A stretch of DNA of 64,000 nucleotides from Sphingomonas glacialis. Its GTDB lineage: Bacteria > Pseudomonadota > Alphaproteobacteria > Sphingomonadales > Sphingomonadaceae. The position numbers were made by a program, and so were the translations under genes. The DNA is taken from assembly GCF_006439055.1 (NCBI RefSeq), contig NZ_RCZC01000009.1, positions 125,993 through 189,992 on the forward strand, in the 5' to 3' direction. The notes under the pieces were generated by a model. It did not search any database. It saw nothing but the letters and a program-made list of their open reading frames with translations, and was not told the DNA's origin. Below are positions 24,910-33,505 of this stretch, piece after piece. Position 1 is the first letter of the stretch. Each line of letters opens with the position of its first letter.

Positions 24910-25941
24910 ATGATGAGCGAAGAGATCAAGCCGCCAATGCGGCGCCCGACCTCCTACGACGTCGCGCGCGAGGCCGGCGTATCGCAAAGCGCGGTGTCGC
25001 GCTGTTTTGCTCCGGGTGGTAGCATTGCGCCCAAGACTCGCGCGCGCATCGTCAAGGTCGCGACCCAATTGGGGTATCGGCCCAATGCACTGGCGCAGGG
25101 GCTAATTTCCGGACGGACGAAGATCGTCGCGCTGCTGATCTCGAACCTGACCAACCTTTATTATCCCGAAGTTCTGGCCGAACTCACCCGCCGGCTGACT
25201 GAACGCGACACGCGCGTGCTGCTGTTCTCGCTGGGCGCCGAAAGCGATGTCGATGGCGTGCTCGACCAGGTCTGGCGCCACAGCGTTGATGGCGTGATCT
25301 GCGCCGCGCGGCTGTCGGACGAGCAGATCCTCCTTTTCGCCGAGCATCGCGTACCCTTGGTGCTCTACAATCGCATGCCCGACACTGCGCAGGCGGCGAG
25401 CGTCTGCTGTGACTCGGCCGCGGGCGAACGTGAATTGGTCGAAAAACTGCTTGCCGCAGGGCATCGCCGGTTCGGGATCATAGCCGGGCCAGACGATTCC
25501 TACGTCGGCGAGGAGCGCCGTCGAGCCGCGCTGGCACGTCTTGCCGATGCGGGGCTGCAGGACGTGGCGGTGGTACGCGGCGATTTCAGCTACGAGAGTG
25601 GTGGGGCAGGGCTGCGCGCGTTACTCGATAAAGAAAAAACACTCGATGCGGTTATCGCGGTGAGCGACCTGATGGCGATCGGCGCGATCGACACCGCGCG
25701 GGACGTGTTCGATCTGCGGATTCCCCACGATATGTCGATCGTCGGTTTCGATGGCTCTGGCCCGGCGAGCTGGACGAGTTATCAGGTGACCTCGATCCAG
25801 CAGCCTGTTGCGCGCATGACAAAGGCGGCGGTGATGATGCTGATCGAGCGGATCGAGGATGACAGTGCGACAGCCGAACGGCGGCTGTTTGCGGGCAAAT
25901 TCATCGCCGGGAAGTCGGCGCGAATCACACCCCGGTTCTGA
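24910..25941 (+). CDS. LacI-family transcriptional regulator, probable regulator of the island regulon
   Basis: The 343-residue protein has an N-terminal helix-turn-helix (TSYDVAREAGVSQSAVSRCF, about residues 13-32), the hinge helix YRPNALAQGLISGRT, and a periplasmic-binding-protein-like ligand domain (IVALLISNLTNLYYPEV, then AVSDLMAIGAID and ISIVGFDG-like MSIVGFDGSG). LacI members bind palindromes with a central CG through the hinge, which matches the repeated TGCATTCGAATGCA. It is the only LacI-family gene in the window and is bracketed by operators (24814 and 25942). The start is one of two adjacent ATGs (24910 or 24913) after AAGGGAAC. The ligand is unknown, probably the imported compound or an early product. 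Confidence 0.92.
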   Translation: MMSEEIKPPMRRPTSYDVAREAGVSQSAVSRCFAPGGSIAPKTRARIVKVATQLGYRPNALAQGLISGRTKIVALLISNLTNLYYPEVLAELTRRLTERDTRVLLFSLGAESDVDGVLDQVWRHSVDGVICAARLSDEQILLFAEHRVPLVLYNRMPDTAQAASVCCDSAAGERELVEKLLAAGHRRFGIIAGPDDSYVGEERRRAALARLADAGLQDVAVVRGDFSYESGGAGLRALLDKEKTLDAVIAVSDLMAIGAIDTARDVFDLRIPHDMSIVGFDGSGPASWTSYQVTSIQQPVARMTKAAVMMLIERIEDDSATAERRLFAGKFIAGKSARITPRF

Positions 25942-25955
25942 CGCATTCGAACGCA
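25942..25955. promoter_or_regulatory. Variant operator right after the lacI-family stop codon
   Basis: CGCATTCGAACGCA differs from the five exact copies at two positions. It starts one base after the TGA of the regulator gene and is 175 bases before the exact copy at 26117. It may be an auxiliary site for looping. Confidence 0.5.
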
Positions 25956-26116
25956 GCGGTTTGCCGTTAGTTTCACGAATACGACACCGGTCGATCATGT
26001 GCGACATCGGCCACAGGTGACGAGCGGTCCCCGTCGGCAAACTTAATCCATAAATAACAATGGTTTAGGCTGGTCGTGCAGCGCGTGGGCAGCACGAAAG
26101 TAAGACAGCAACTCTA

Positions 26117-26130
26117 TGCATTCGAATGCA
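26117..26130. promoter_or_regulatory. LacI-type operator, copy 4
   Basis: Exact TGCATTCGAATGCA (inside the longer palindrome ATGCATTCGAATGCAT), 89 bases before the TonB receptor 2 start. The spacing nearly equals that at receptor 1 (83 bases). Confidence 0.82.
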
Positions 26131-26219
26131 TTTTATAATGGACGCTTTCCGATCCGCTTGATAGCATTCGGTCATTGACCACGGTTTGCACAGCCGGCGG
26201 CGGCTTAAGGGGAAACGAT

Positions 26220-28541
26220 ATGCGCAATCGAATTTGGCTCTTCGGGGCGTCGGCGATTTCCTTGGCGCTGTACGCGAGCGCAGCCTCGGCGCAGGAGTCG
26301 AGCCAATCCTCCTCGTCCGCGGTTCCTGCTCCGCTGCCGGCCGACAGTGCCGACATCGTGGTGACGGCGCAACGCCGCAGCGAGCGCCTGCAGGACGTCC
26401 CGCTCGCGGTCACCGCGCTCAGCGGAGCCGACCTCGCCCGCAATCACATCAACGACGCGAGCCGCCTACAATATCTGACCCCTGGCCTGACATGGGGCCA
26501 ACAAGGCGCCGATTCTTTTCCGGCGATCCGCGGCGTACGCACCCAGTTGGTGAGCGCGCAGAGCGACCCGGTCATCGGCTTCTACCTTGACGGCATCTAT
26601 CAGAGCCGCACCCAGCAGCAGAGCATCCCGATCTTCGACGTTTCGCGGATAGAAGTGCAGCGTGGGCCGCAGGGCACGCTCTATGGCCGCAACACCTTCG
26701 GCGGAAACATCAGTGTGATCACGCAGGAGCCGACCAACAGCTTCGAGGGTGGCCTCAACGCCATGGTCGGCAACTACGACGCTCGCCAGTTCGACGGCTT
26801 CCTCAATATCCCGGCGAGCGACACGCTGCAGTTCCGTGTGGCGGGCTATCACAGCGAGCATTCGGGCTATGTCAGCTCGACCACCAACCCCGACATCAAG
26901 CTCAACGACGAAAACCAGACCGTGGTGCGCGCCAGTGCCAAATGGACGCCGACCGCCGAGCTCGAGATTCTCGTCCACGGCGCGCTGTGGGATCGCAACG
27001 ACGCCGGCGCCGGCGCCTACGGCTACAAAACTGTCGGCACGCTGATCAATCCGACGACCGGGGCGCGCTCGATCACGGGTCTGCCCTATGCGGTGAACCC
27101 GAGCGTCCATAACGGTTCCGCGTTCTTCAACGGTGTCGATATCGGCGTGCCCGTCACCGGCGACGCCTATCACATCCAAGCCGATTACCAGCCGACCCAG
27201 AAGCTGCACGAGCGCTACATCAGCGGCCAACTCAGCTACGACCTCGGTGCGGTCGTGGCGAAGGCGATCACTGGCTACAACAGCTTCCGCTCGAAGCGCA
27301 GCGGTGACCTTGATCAGACCTCGGTCGTCTTTCCCGCAGCGGGCGTGACATCGAGCTTTGCGGGCTCGGGCCTGCAGCAGCCCGACACGCGCGACAATTC
27401 GTTCAGCCAGGAATTGCAGCTTTCCTCGAACAGCAAGAGCTCGCCGCTGCAGTGGATCGTCGGTGGCTATTACTTCCATGACATGGTCGACGAGCTGTAC
27501 AGTCAGGTTTATACCGCGCCGACCGCCACGGCGCTTGGCACGCGCTCGCGTACGCTGATCGATACCAAGGCCTATGCGGCATACGGTCAGGCGACCTATG
27601 CGGTCATCCCCGACACGCTGCGTATCATCGGTGGCGTCCGCTACTCGGACGAGACCAAGAACTATACGATCACGAATTTCACGGCGCCTCCCGGAACGTT
27701 CAACTTCGCGACGCAGACCGCGGCCAGGGCATCGGGCGAGGCAAAGTACAACAAGGTGACGTGGCGCGCCGGCGCCGAGCTGAACCTGACGCGCAACAAC
27801 ATGCTCTACGCGACGGTCTCGACCGGGTTCGAGTCGGGTGGCATCAACAACAATTCGTCGAACGCGTTGATCCCGCAAAGCTATGCGCCGCAGACCGTGA
27901 CGGCCTATGAGGTCGGCTCAAAAAATCTGTTCGATGCTGGCCACGTTTCGGTCAACATCAGCGCCTTTTACAACAAGTACAAGAACCTGCAGATTACGAT
28001 CCTCGATCCGAGCACCAACCTGTCCTATTATGCCAGTGCCGGCGCGGCGCGCAGTTACGGCGCCGAGTTCGAAGTGAAGACGATGCTCTATCAGGGGCTC
28101 CATGTCGATCTGACCGCGGCCCTGCTCGATGCCGAATTCACAAGCTACACCCGGCCCAACCCGTTCGGCAACACGACGCTGGTCAATCTGTCGGGCAAGG
28201 ACGTGCCGATGTCACCCACGTTCAAGGGCACAGCAAGCGCCTATTACGACATCGATCTGGGCAACGCCGGCCGCCTGACGCCACACGTCGACGTCCTGTA
28301 TTCGTCGTCATATTACTCGACCGACTACAACACTGTGCTCGACCGCCAGAAGGCGTACGGCGTGGTCGATCTCAGCCTGCGCTACACCTCGAAGCCCGGC
28401 TCTTATTACATCGAGGGCTTCGTCAACAACATCGGCAATTACGCGGTGATCTATAGCGCGACGCTCGGCAGCTCGGCGCGGGTCCAGGAATCCTATGGCC
28501 CGCCGCGGGTCTTCGGCGTGCGCGTCGGCGGCAAATTCTGA
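26220..28541 (+). CDS. TonB-dependent outer-membrane receptor 2, paralogue of receptor 1
   Basis: The 773-residue precursor has a signal peptide ending ASAASAQ, the TonB-box region DIVVTAQRRSERLQDVPL, a plug with IEVQRGPQGTLYGRNTFGG, and a barrel ending VRVGGKF. It matches receptor 1 across the whole length, including plug loops and segments such as AGAYGYKTVGTLINPTTG and FEHILENY-like regions, so the two arose by duplication and may take related substrates. The ATG at 26220 follows AAGGGGAAACG. It is followed at 28.6 kb by MFS permease 2, giving a receptor-permease pair mirrored by receptor 1 and permease 1. Confidence 0.93.
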   Translation: MRNRIWLFGASAISLALYASAASAQESSQSSSSAVPAPLPADSADIVVTAQRRSERLQDVPLAVTALSGADLARNHINDASRLQYLTPGLTWGQQGADSFPAIRGVRTQLVSAQSDPVIGFYLDGIYQSRTQQQSIPIFDVSRIEVQRGPQGTLYGRNTFGGNISVITQEPTNSFEGGLNAMVGNYDARQFDGFLNIPASDTLQFRVAGYHSEHSGYVSSTTNPDIKLNDENQTVVRASAKWTPTAELEILVHGALWDRNDAGAGAYGYKTVGTLINPTTGARSITGLPYAVNPSVHNGSAFFNGVDIGVPVTGDAYHIQADYQPTQKLHERYISGQLSYDLGAVVAKAITGYNSFRSKRSGDLDQTSVVFPAAGVTSSFAGSGLQQPDTRDNSFSQELQLSSNSKSSPLQWIVGGYYFHDMVDELYSQVYTAPTATALGTRSRTLIDTKAYAAYGQATYAVIPDTLRIIGGVRYSDETKNYTITNFTAPPGTFNFATQTAARASGEAKYNKVTWRAGAELNLTRNNMLYATVSTGFESGGINNNSSNALIPQSYAPQTVTAYEVGSKNLFDAGHVSVNISAFYNKYKNLQITILDPSTNLSYYASAGAARSYGAEFEVKTMLYQGLHVDLTAALLDAEFTSYTRPNPFGNTTLVNLSGKDVPMSPTFKGTASAYYDIDLGNAGRLTPHVDVLYSSSYYSTDYNTVLDRQKAYGVVDLSLRYTSKPGSYYIEGFVNNIGNYAVIYSATLGSSARVQESYGPPRVFGVRVGGKF

Positions 28542-28641
28542 TGCGCCGCGGTCCGGCAGGAGCGTGGCGGATGTCACCGTTCTCGCGGCATTCGCTTGCC
28601 GCCGGACCGCCGTCCCGGCCCACCGCGCCGGGTGCGGCAGC

Positions 28642-29916
28642 GTGACGGCCGGGACAGGAACCCTCGGCACTCGAGAAACGCTGCCGCCGGCATTCGCCGA
28701 CCAGACCGCCGCCTATCCCTCGACACGTCGAGCGGTGGCGGCGTTCGCGTTTCTGATGGTCGCGGAGTTCTTTTACAGCTGGGCGTGGAATTCGGTCGAC
28801 ATCCTCCGGCCGTATATTCGCGATAGCCTCGGCCTCACCCTGACCGAGGCAGGATCGGGCTATTCGGCGCAGGGCGCTGGCGCGCTGATCGGCGCGGTGC
28901 TGATCGGGCAACTTGCCGATCGCTTCGGCCGTCGGAATATGCTCGTCGTGGTCATGGTCGGCTATGGGCTGAGCCTGCTCGCCGGCGTCGCGGTCACGAC
29001 CTATCTCCAATTCATCGCGCAACGCTTCGTGCTCGGCGTGATGATGGGCGGGATCTTCCCGATCGTCGTCGGCATCTATGTCGGGTTGTTCCGTGGGAAC
29101 GTCCGCGGGCGGCTTGCCAGCCTGATCAACGCGATCTTCGGGCTCGCGGTCATCGCAATGGGAGTTGCGGTGCGGCAATTGCCAGAGCGCGCGGGTGAGC
29201 AATGGCACCTGCTGCTTTGGATCGGCGGCGTCCCTCCGATCGTTCTGGCTGCCTTCGCCTATGTCATCGTGCCGCACAGCGTCGATACGGGCCGCCCCGA
29301 ACAGCCGCGCGCACGCTTGCCCGTACTCGAACTGTTCGGTCCGGGCCTGGCCCTGCAGACCGCGATGCTGGCGGCATTAATGGGGCTCAATTTTTTTGCC
29401 TATCAGGCGTTTAGCGGATGGCTGACGACCTACCTGAAGGATGTACGGCTACTCTCGTCGGCCGCGATTGGCGGGCTCGTCGCCTGGACCTTCGCTGCCA
29501 ACATTGTCGGAGGCTTCTTCTGGGGCTGGGCAAGTGATCGCTTTGGGCGCCGCTTCAACGCGCTCGGCTTTTTCCTCGGCGCGGCGGCGATCGCCGCGTA
29601 TCTGCTCGTGCCTGCCAACCTCGCGCTGCTTGGCGTGATCGGCGCGCTATACGGCTTCATGCTCTCGTCAAGCGTGGTTTGGGGCCCGTGGCTGACCGAG
29701 CTGTATCCGCCGCATCTGAAATCAACCGCGGCGTCGATATTCAATTGGGGTCGAATCGTCAGCTTCTTTGCACCGCTGATCACCGGTTCGCTGGCAGGCG
29801 CGATCGGACTTGGCGCGACGATGGGGATGGCGAGCGTGATCTTCGTCATCGCCGCCCTGCTGTGGCTGATGTTGCCAGAAACGCACCCGAAGCCGCTCTG
29901 GCGCTCGGGCGGCTAA
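28642..29916 (+). CDS. MFS permease 2, paralogue of permease 1
   Basis: About 424 residues with twelve membrane segments; the signature LADRFGRRNMLVV lies between helices 2 and 3 and ASDRFGRRFNALG between helices 8 and 9. The N-terminal EFFYSWAWNSVDILRPY and SAQGAGALIGAVLIGQ match permease 1. The start is uncertain: the frame is open back into the receptor 2 gene, and GTG 28642 or GTG 28564 are the plausible starts. It lies 100 bases after receptor 2 on the same strand, so it is probably expressed from the same operator-controlled promoter and moves the imported compound into the cytosol. Confidence 0.85.
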   Translation: MTAGTGTLGTRETLPPAFADQTAAYPSTRRAVAAFAFLMVAEFFYSWAWNSVDILRPYIRDSLGLTLTEAGSGYSAQGAGALIGAVLIGQLADRFGRRNMLVVVMVGYGLSLLAGVAVTTYLQFIAQRFVLGVMMGGIFPIVVGIYVGLFRGNVRGRLASLINAIFGLAVIAMGVAVRQLPERAGEQWHLLLWIGGVPPIVLAAFAYVIVPHSVDTGRPEQPRARLPVLELFGPGLALQTAMLAALMGLNFFAYQAFSGWLTTYLKDVRLLSSAAIGGLVAWTFAANIVGGFFWGWASDRFGRRFNALGFFLGAAAIAAYLLVPANLALLGVIGALYGFMLSSSVVWGPWLTELYPPHLKSTAASIFNWGRIVSFFAPLITGSLAGAIGLGATMGMASVIFVIAALLWLMLPETHPKPLWRSGG

Positions 29917-30803
29917 AGTAGGACGGGCGCCGCTCGAGCGTCTCGGACATGCGAGACCGTGCTGCCGCAGGAGGCAAGCATAATCGCGACGATCGCGAGC
30001 CACTGCAGCACGCCGAGCCGCTCTCCGAGGATCGCGAACGCGGCCAGCGCGCCAATCACCGGCTCGAGGCTGACGAGCAGGCCGAAGACGTGCGCCGGCA
30101 ATCGCTTCAGCGCGATCATCTCGAGGGAATAGGGCAGGGCGCTGCAAAGCAGTGCGACGATGCAGCCGATCCCGAGCACATCGGGTCGCAACAGCACGGC
30201 GCCGGCGGTGGCCCAGCCGACCGGGACCGCAATCAGCGCCGCAACGATCAGCCCGAGGCACACGACCTGCGTCTCGCGCAGGACCGCGGTCGCTTGGCGT
30301 CCCCATACGATGTACAGCGCCCAGAAGAAGGCTGCGCCCAGCGCGAACAGCGCGCCGGTCAGGTCGAGCGCGTGCGCCTGCGGTCCCGGCAGCACCAGGA
30401 TCGCCACCCCTGCGGCAGCGCATGCGATCCACAGCAGATCGATCCGCCGCGTCGATCCCAGGATCGCAACGGCGAGCGGCCCGAGAAATTCGATGGCGAT
30501 CGCAACGCCCAGCGGAAGCCGCGCGACGGCTTCGTAGAAGCTCAGGTTCATCAGCCCGAGCGCACCGCCGTAGCGCAGCACCGCGACCGATTCCGCTCGA
30601 TCCAGCCGCCAGCGCCAGGGCCGCTGCAACCCGACGATCAGCAGCATAGACAGACCCAGGCGAAGCGCGGTCATCCCCGCAGGGCCGGCCACCGGGAATA
30701 CCGTCTTGGCGTAGGACGTGCCGATACACAGCGAGATCATCGAACCCAGCAGCGGCATTACCGCGCCGGCCGCACCGTAGCGCCGGGCGGCGGTCGCGCT
30801 CAT
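29913..30803 (-). CDS. EamA/RhtA-type inner-membrane exporter
   Basis: The 296-residue protein has ten hydrophobic segments in two EamA repeats (for example ALGLMNLSFYEAVARLPLG and LPAHVFGLLVSLEPVIGALA). The latter resembles RhtA-type amino-acid exporters. Its start overlaps the stop of the aldolase gene (ATGA at 30800-30803), and its end overlaps the convergent MFS permease 2 by four bases. As last gene of the five-gene operator-controlled unit it may expel a pathway by-product. Confidence 0.85.
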   Translation of the reverse strand: MSATAARRYGAAGAVMPLLGSMISLCIGTSYAKTVFPVAGPAGMTALRLGLSMLLIVGLQRPWRWRLDRAESVAVLRYGGALGLMNLSFYEAVARLPLGVAIAIEFLGPLAVAILGSTRRIDLLWIACAAAGVAILVLPGPQAHALDLTGALFALGAAFFWALYIVWGRQATAVLRETQVVCLGLIVAALIAVPVGWATAGAVLLRPDVLGIGCIVALLCSALPYSLEMIALKRLPAHVFGLLVSLEPVIGALAAFAILGERLGVLQWLAIVAIMLASCGSTVSHVRDARAAPVLL

Positions 30804-31552
30804 GTCTTTGCGGCGGCGATCAGTCCGCCGGCCCCGCCGAGCAGGAAGCCGTGGTCGGAGCCGAGCAGGAACAGGCTGGCACCTTTCGCCGTCCAGAGCG
30901 GGACATCTGCGACGCGCGCAAGGAACATGCCCACCGGGCGTCCGTGGCGCAGGCCGGCGGCGCAGACCGCTTCGATCGCGGCGACGACGCGCGGATCGTC
31001 TTGGCTGGTCGCGCCATAGGCGACGGTCAAGTCGACGCGCCCGACGAACAGGGCATCGATCCCCTCGACTTTGGCGATCGCATCGATCGCGTCGATCGCT
31101 TCGGGATCCTCGATCTGCGCGATTACCACGGTGCGCGCCGCGCTCCAGGCGAGATGATCGGTTATCGAGCGCGTGGTATAGCCCGCCGCGCGCGACGAGC
31201 CGGCATAGCCTCGACCACCATGGCCGTATTGGCTGGCGCGCACCGCCGCGCGCGCCTCATCGGCCGAGCGGACGTGCGGGATCACCACACCGGTCGCGCC
31301 GCAATCGAGGGCGCCGAGGATCTGCGCGGGATCGGCCGATGCGATGCGCACCAACACGTCCTTGCCACTCGCCCGCGCCGCCATCACGCAGCCGTCGATC
31401 GCGGCGCGATCGAACGGGGCATGCTCGGCGTCGAGGCACAGGCAATCGAGCTCGGTCAGTGAGAGCACCTCGACGATGATCGGCGATGGCGTCTTGACGA
31501 AGGTCCCGACCAAGGTCTCACGCGCGGCAAGGCGCTGTTTCAGAGACGTCAT
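30800..31552 (-). CDS. HpcH/HpaI-family aldolase
   Basis: The 250-residue enzyme has the class II pyruvate-type aldolase fold of HpaI/GarL: an early GTFVKTPSP, LDAEHAPFDR (metal/base region, about residues 38-47), RIASADPAQILGALDCGATGVVIPHV, then AQIEDPEAI (metal Glu) and FVGRVDLTVAYG. Such enzymes cleave 2-keto-3-deoxy or 4-hydroxy-2-oxo acids to pyruvate plus an aldehyde. The start MTSLKQRL at 31552 overlaps the stop of the MetE-like gene, showing tight coupling. It should do the carbon-carbon cleavage step of the regulon's pathway. Confidence 0.88.
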   Translation of the reverse strand: MTSLKQRLAARETLVGTFVKTPSPIIVEVLSLTELDCLCLDAEHAPFDRAAIDGCVMAARASGKDVLVRIASADPAQILGALDCGATGVVIPHVRSADEARAAVRASQYGHGGRGYAGSSRAAGYTTRSITDHLAWSAARTVVIAQIEDPEAIDAIDAIAKVEGIDALFVGRVDLTVAYGATSQDDPRVVAAIEAVCAAGLRHGRPVGMFLARVADVPLWTAKGASLFLLGSDHGFLLGGAGGLIAAAKT

Positions 31553-32700
31553 GCAGCCCGTGCCCAAATCCGTTCGCTCGCAATTGTCGCGCCGTCCGCC
31601 AGCGCCGCGAGCTTGGCGTAGACGATATCGGGATCGATCGCACCAAATCCCGCGAACGTAGAAAAGCCGCAGTCGGTGCCGGCAATAACCCGCTCGCGAC
31701 CGACGATATCGACATATTGTTCGATCCGCTGGGCCACCACTTTGGGATGCTCGACGAAGTTGGTGGTCGAATCGATCACGCCGGGGATCAGCACGCGGTC
31801 CTCGGGGATCAGCGTTACCATGTCAGTAAAGGCCTGCCAGTCATGCTGGTGGCGCGGATTGGAGGTTTCGAACAGCAGCCCCTGCGGCTTCGCCCGCATC
31901 AGCGTCGGCAAGATCACCGCCATCTCGACGTCGCAATGGTGCGGCCCTTCGTAATTGCCCCAGCAGACATGCATCCGCACCTGGCTCGCGGGTACGTTGC
32001 GCAGCGCGTGGTTGAGCACTTCGACGTGCTGGCCGATCAGCCCGAGATAGTCGGCGTCGCTGCGATCCTTGTACATCATGTGGCGCCCGAGCCCGAGATC
32101 GGGGCTGTCGAGCTGCAGGATTAGCCCGGCCGCGCAGATCGCTTCATATTCGGGCCGCATCGCCTCGGCCAGCGCCTCGAGATAGGCGTCCTGCGTTGGG
32201 TAGAAGTCGTTGGGCTGGAACAAGGCGATCACGCCGGGCGAGGCGGCGTTCATGAACGCGCCGTGCGGCGCATGTAGGTGCACGGCGTGATCCAGCCGTG
32301 CGACGTCGTCGTGCAGCGGTTGCAGCGTCAGCGGCGCGATCTCGGCGACGCAGCGCGGGCGGCGATAGGTCGGCGTGCCGCCAGCTGCGGCTTGGCGCGC
32401 AAGGAAGCCAGGAAATGCCTCGAGATCGGCCGGCGGCGTGCGCGCGCTGTCGCCGGCAAAGCCGGTGATTCGGTCCTTGATATAGGTGGCGTACGAGATC
32501 TTCGACATCTCGCCGTCCGACACTAAGTCGATGCCAACAGCGACCTGGCGCGCGACGCAGGCATCGACGGCGGCACCGACGACGCGGTCGAACTCGCCAG
32601 GGTCGATCGGCTCGTCGCGTTCGTGCGCGAAGATCAGGTCGGTGACCGCCTTGTCGCGCGGCAGTGAGCCGACATGCGTCGTCAGAATCCGGTCGGCCAT
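31549..32700 (-). CDS. MetE C-terminal-domain (core-MetE) zinc protein
   Basis: The 383-residue protein covers only the catalytic barrel of cobalamin-independent methionine synthase. It begins ILTTHVGSLPRDK and keeps the zinc set His-x-Cys (VRMHVCWGN), Glu (LLFETSNPRHQ) and Cys (AGTDCGFSTF). The conserved IDEP of MetE is changed (LQLDSPDLGLG). Stand-alone members include core-MetE methyltransferases and epoxyalkane:coenzyme M transferase, all activating a thiol at zinc. In this operon a thiol-transfer or demethylation step is plausible, and ordinary methionine synthesis less so. Start at 32700 gives MADRILTTH; the gene sits 40 bases after the SDR gene. Confidence 0.82.
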   Translation of the reverse strand: MADRILTTHVGSLPRDKAVTDLIFAHERDEPIDPGEFDRVVGAAVDACVARQVAVGIDLVSDGEMSKISYATYIKDRITGFAGDSARTPPADLEAFPGFLARQAAAGGTPTYRRPRCVAEIAPLTLQPLHDDVARLDHAVHLHAPHGAFMNAASPGVIALFQPNDFYPTQDAYLEALAEAMRPEYEAICAAGLILQLDSPDLGLGRHMMYKDRSDADYLGLIGQHVEVLNHALRNVPASQVRMHVCWGNYEGPHHCDVEMAVILPTLMRAKPQGLLFETSNPRHQHDWQAFTDMVTLIPEDRVLIPGVIDSTTNFVEHPKVVAQRIEQYVDIVGRERVIAGTDCGFSTFAGFGAIDPDIVYAKLAALADGATIASERIWARAA

Positions 32701-32740
32701 CAGTCTTGTCCCATGTAAATGCGCTGACGGTGCAGCGCGA

Positions 32741-33505
32741 TCAATCGGCGGTCCAGCCGCCATCCACGATCAGGCTGGTGCCCGTCATCAGCGCCGAACC
32801 GGCGCCGGCGAGGAAAACCACCGGACCCATCAAATCCTCGACTTGGCCAATCCGCCCGAGCTTGATCTTGGCGAGCACGGCCGCCTTGAATACCGCGTCC
32901 TCGAAATAGGGGCGTGTCAGCGGCGTTTCGATGAAGGTTGGCGCGATCGTGTTCGAGCGGATGGCGTAGGGTGCTAGGTCTAACGCGAAGCTCTTGCTCA
33001 TGCCCTCGATTGCCCATTTCGACGCGCAATACAGCGCGCGATTGGGGCCGCCGACATGGCCCATTTGCGAACTCATATGGATCAGCGAACCGGACAGGCC
33101 TTCGGCGATCATCCTCCGCGCGGCAGCTTGCGCGACGAAGAAGCTCGCCTTGAGGTTGATGTCGAGCACCGCGTCGTAATCCGCCTCCTCGACCTCCTGC
33201 ATGGGCTTTGGCCGATTGGTCCCAGCATTGTTGACCAGCACGTCGAACGCCGGCCGCTCGGCGAAGAAGGCGGAGACGGCAGCGAGGTCTGACACATCGA
33301 GCACCGCTGCCTCGGCCGGTGTGCCGGTTGCACGTATGGCCGCTGCCGCCTGTTCGATCTCGCCGATGGAGCGCGCCACCAGCGTCACCGCCGCGCCTGC
33401 CGCCGCCAGCGCGGCGCTGCAGGCGAGGCCTATGCCACGCCCCGCACCGGTCACGATCGCGCGCTTGCCGCGAAGCGACGCGGACGGTGTGATCGGCAGC
33501 CGCAT
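32741..33505 (-). CDS. Short-chain dehydrogenase/reductase
   Basis: The 254-residue enzyme has the classical SDR layout: TGAGRGIG cofactor loop (residues 19-26), NNAG (about 92-95), catalytic Ser in HMSSQMG and YCASK (Tyr and Lys, about residues 159-163), and the C-terminal SLIVDGGWTAD. It oxidises or reduces a hydroxyl/keto group with NAD(P). Its start abuts the stop of hisD-like gene 2 without a gap, and the MetE-like gene follows. It is assigned to the operator-controlled operon. Confidence 0.92.
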   Translation of the reverse strand: MRLPITPSASLRGKRAIVTGAGRGIGLACSAALAAAGAAVTLVARSIGEIEQAAAAIRATGTPAEAAVLDVSDLAAVSAFFAERPAFDVLVNNAGTNRPKPMQEVEEADYDAVLDINLKASFFVAQAAARRMIAEGLSGSLIHMSSQMGHVGGPNRALYCASKWAIEGMSKSFALDLAPYAIRSNTIAPTFIETPLTRPYFEDAVFKAAVLAKIKLGRIGQVEDLMGPVVFLAGAGSALMTGTSLIVDGGWTAD

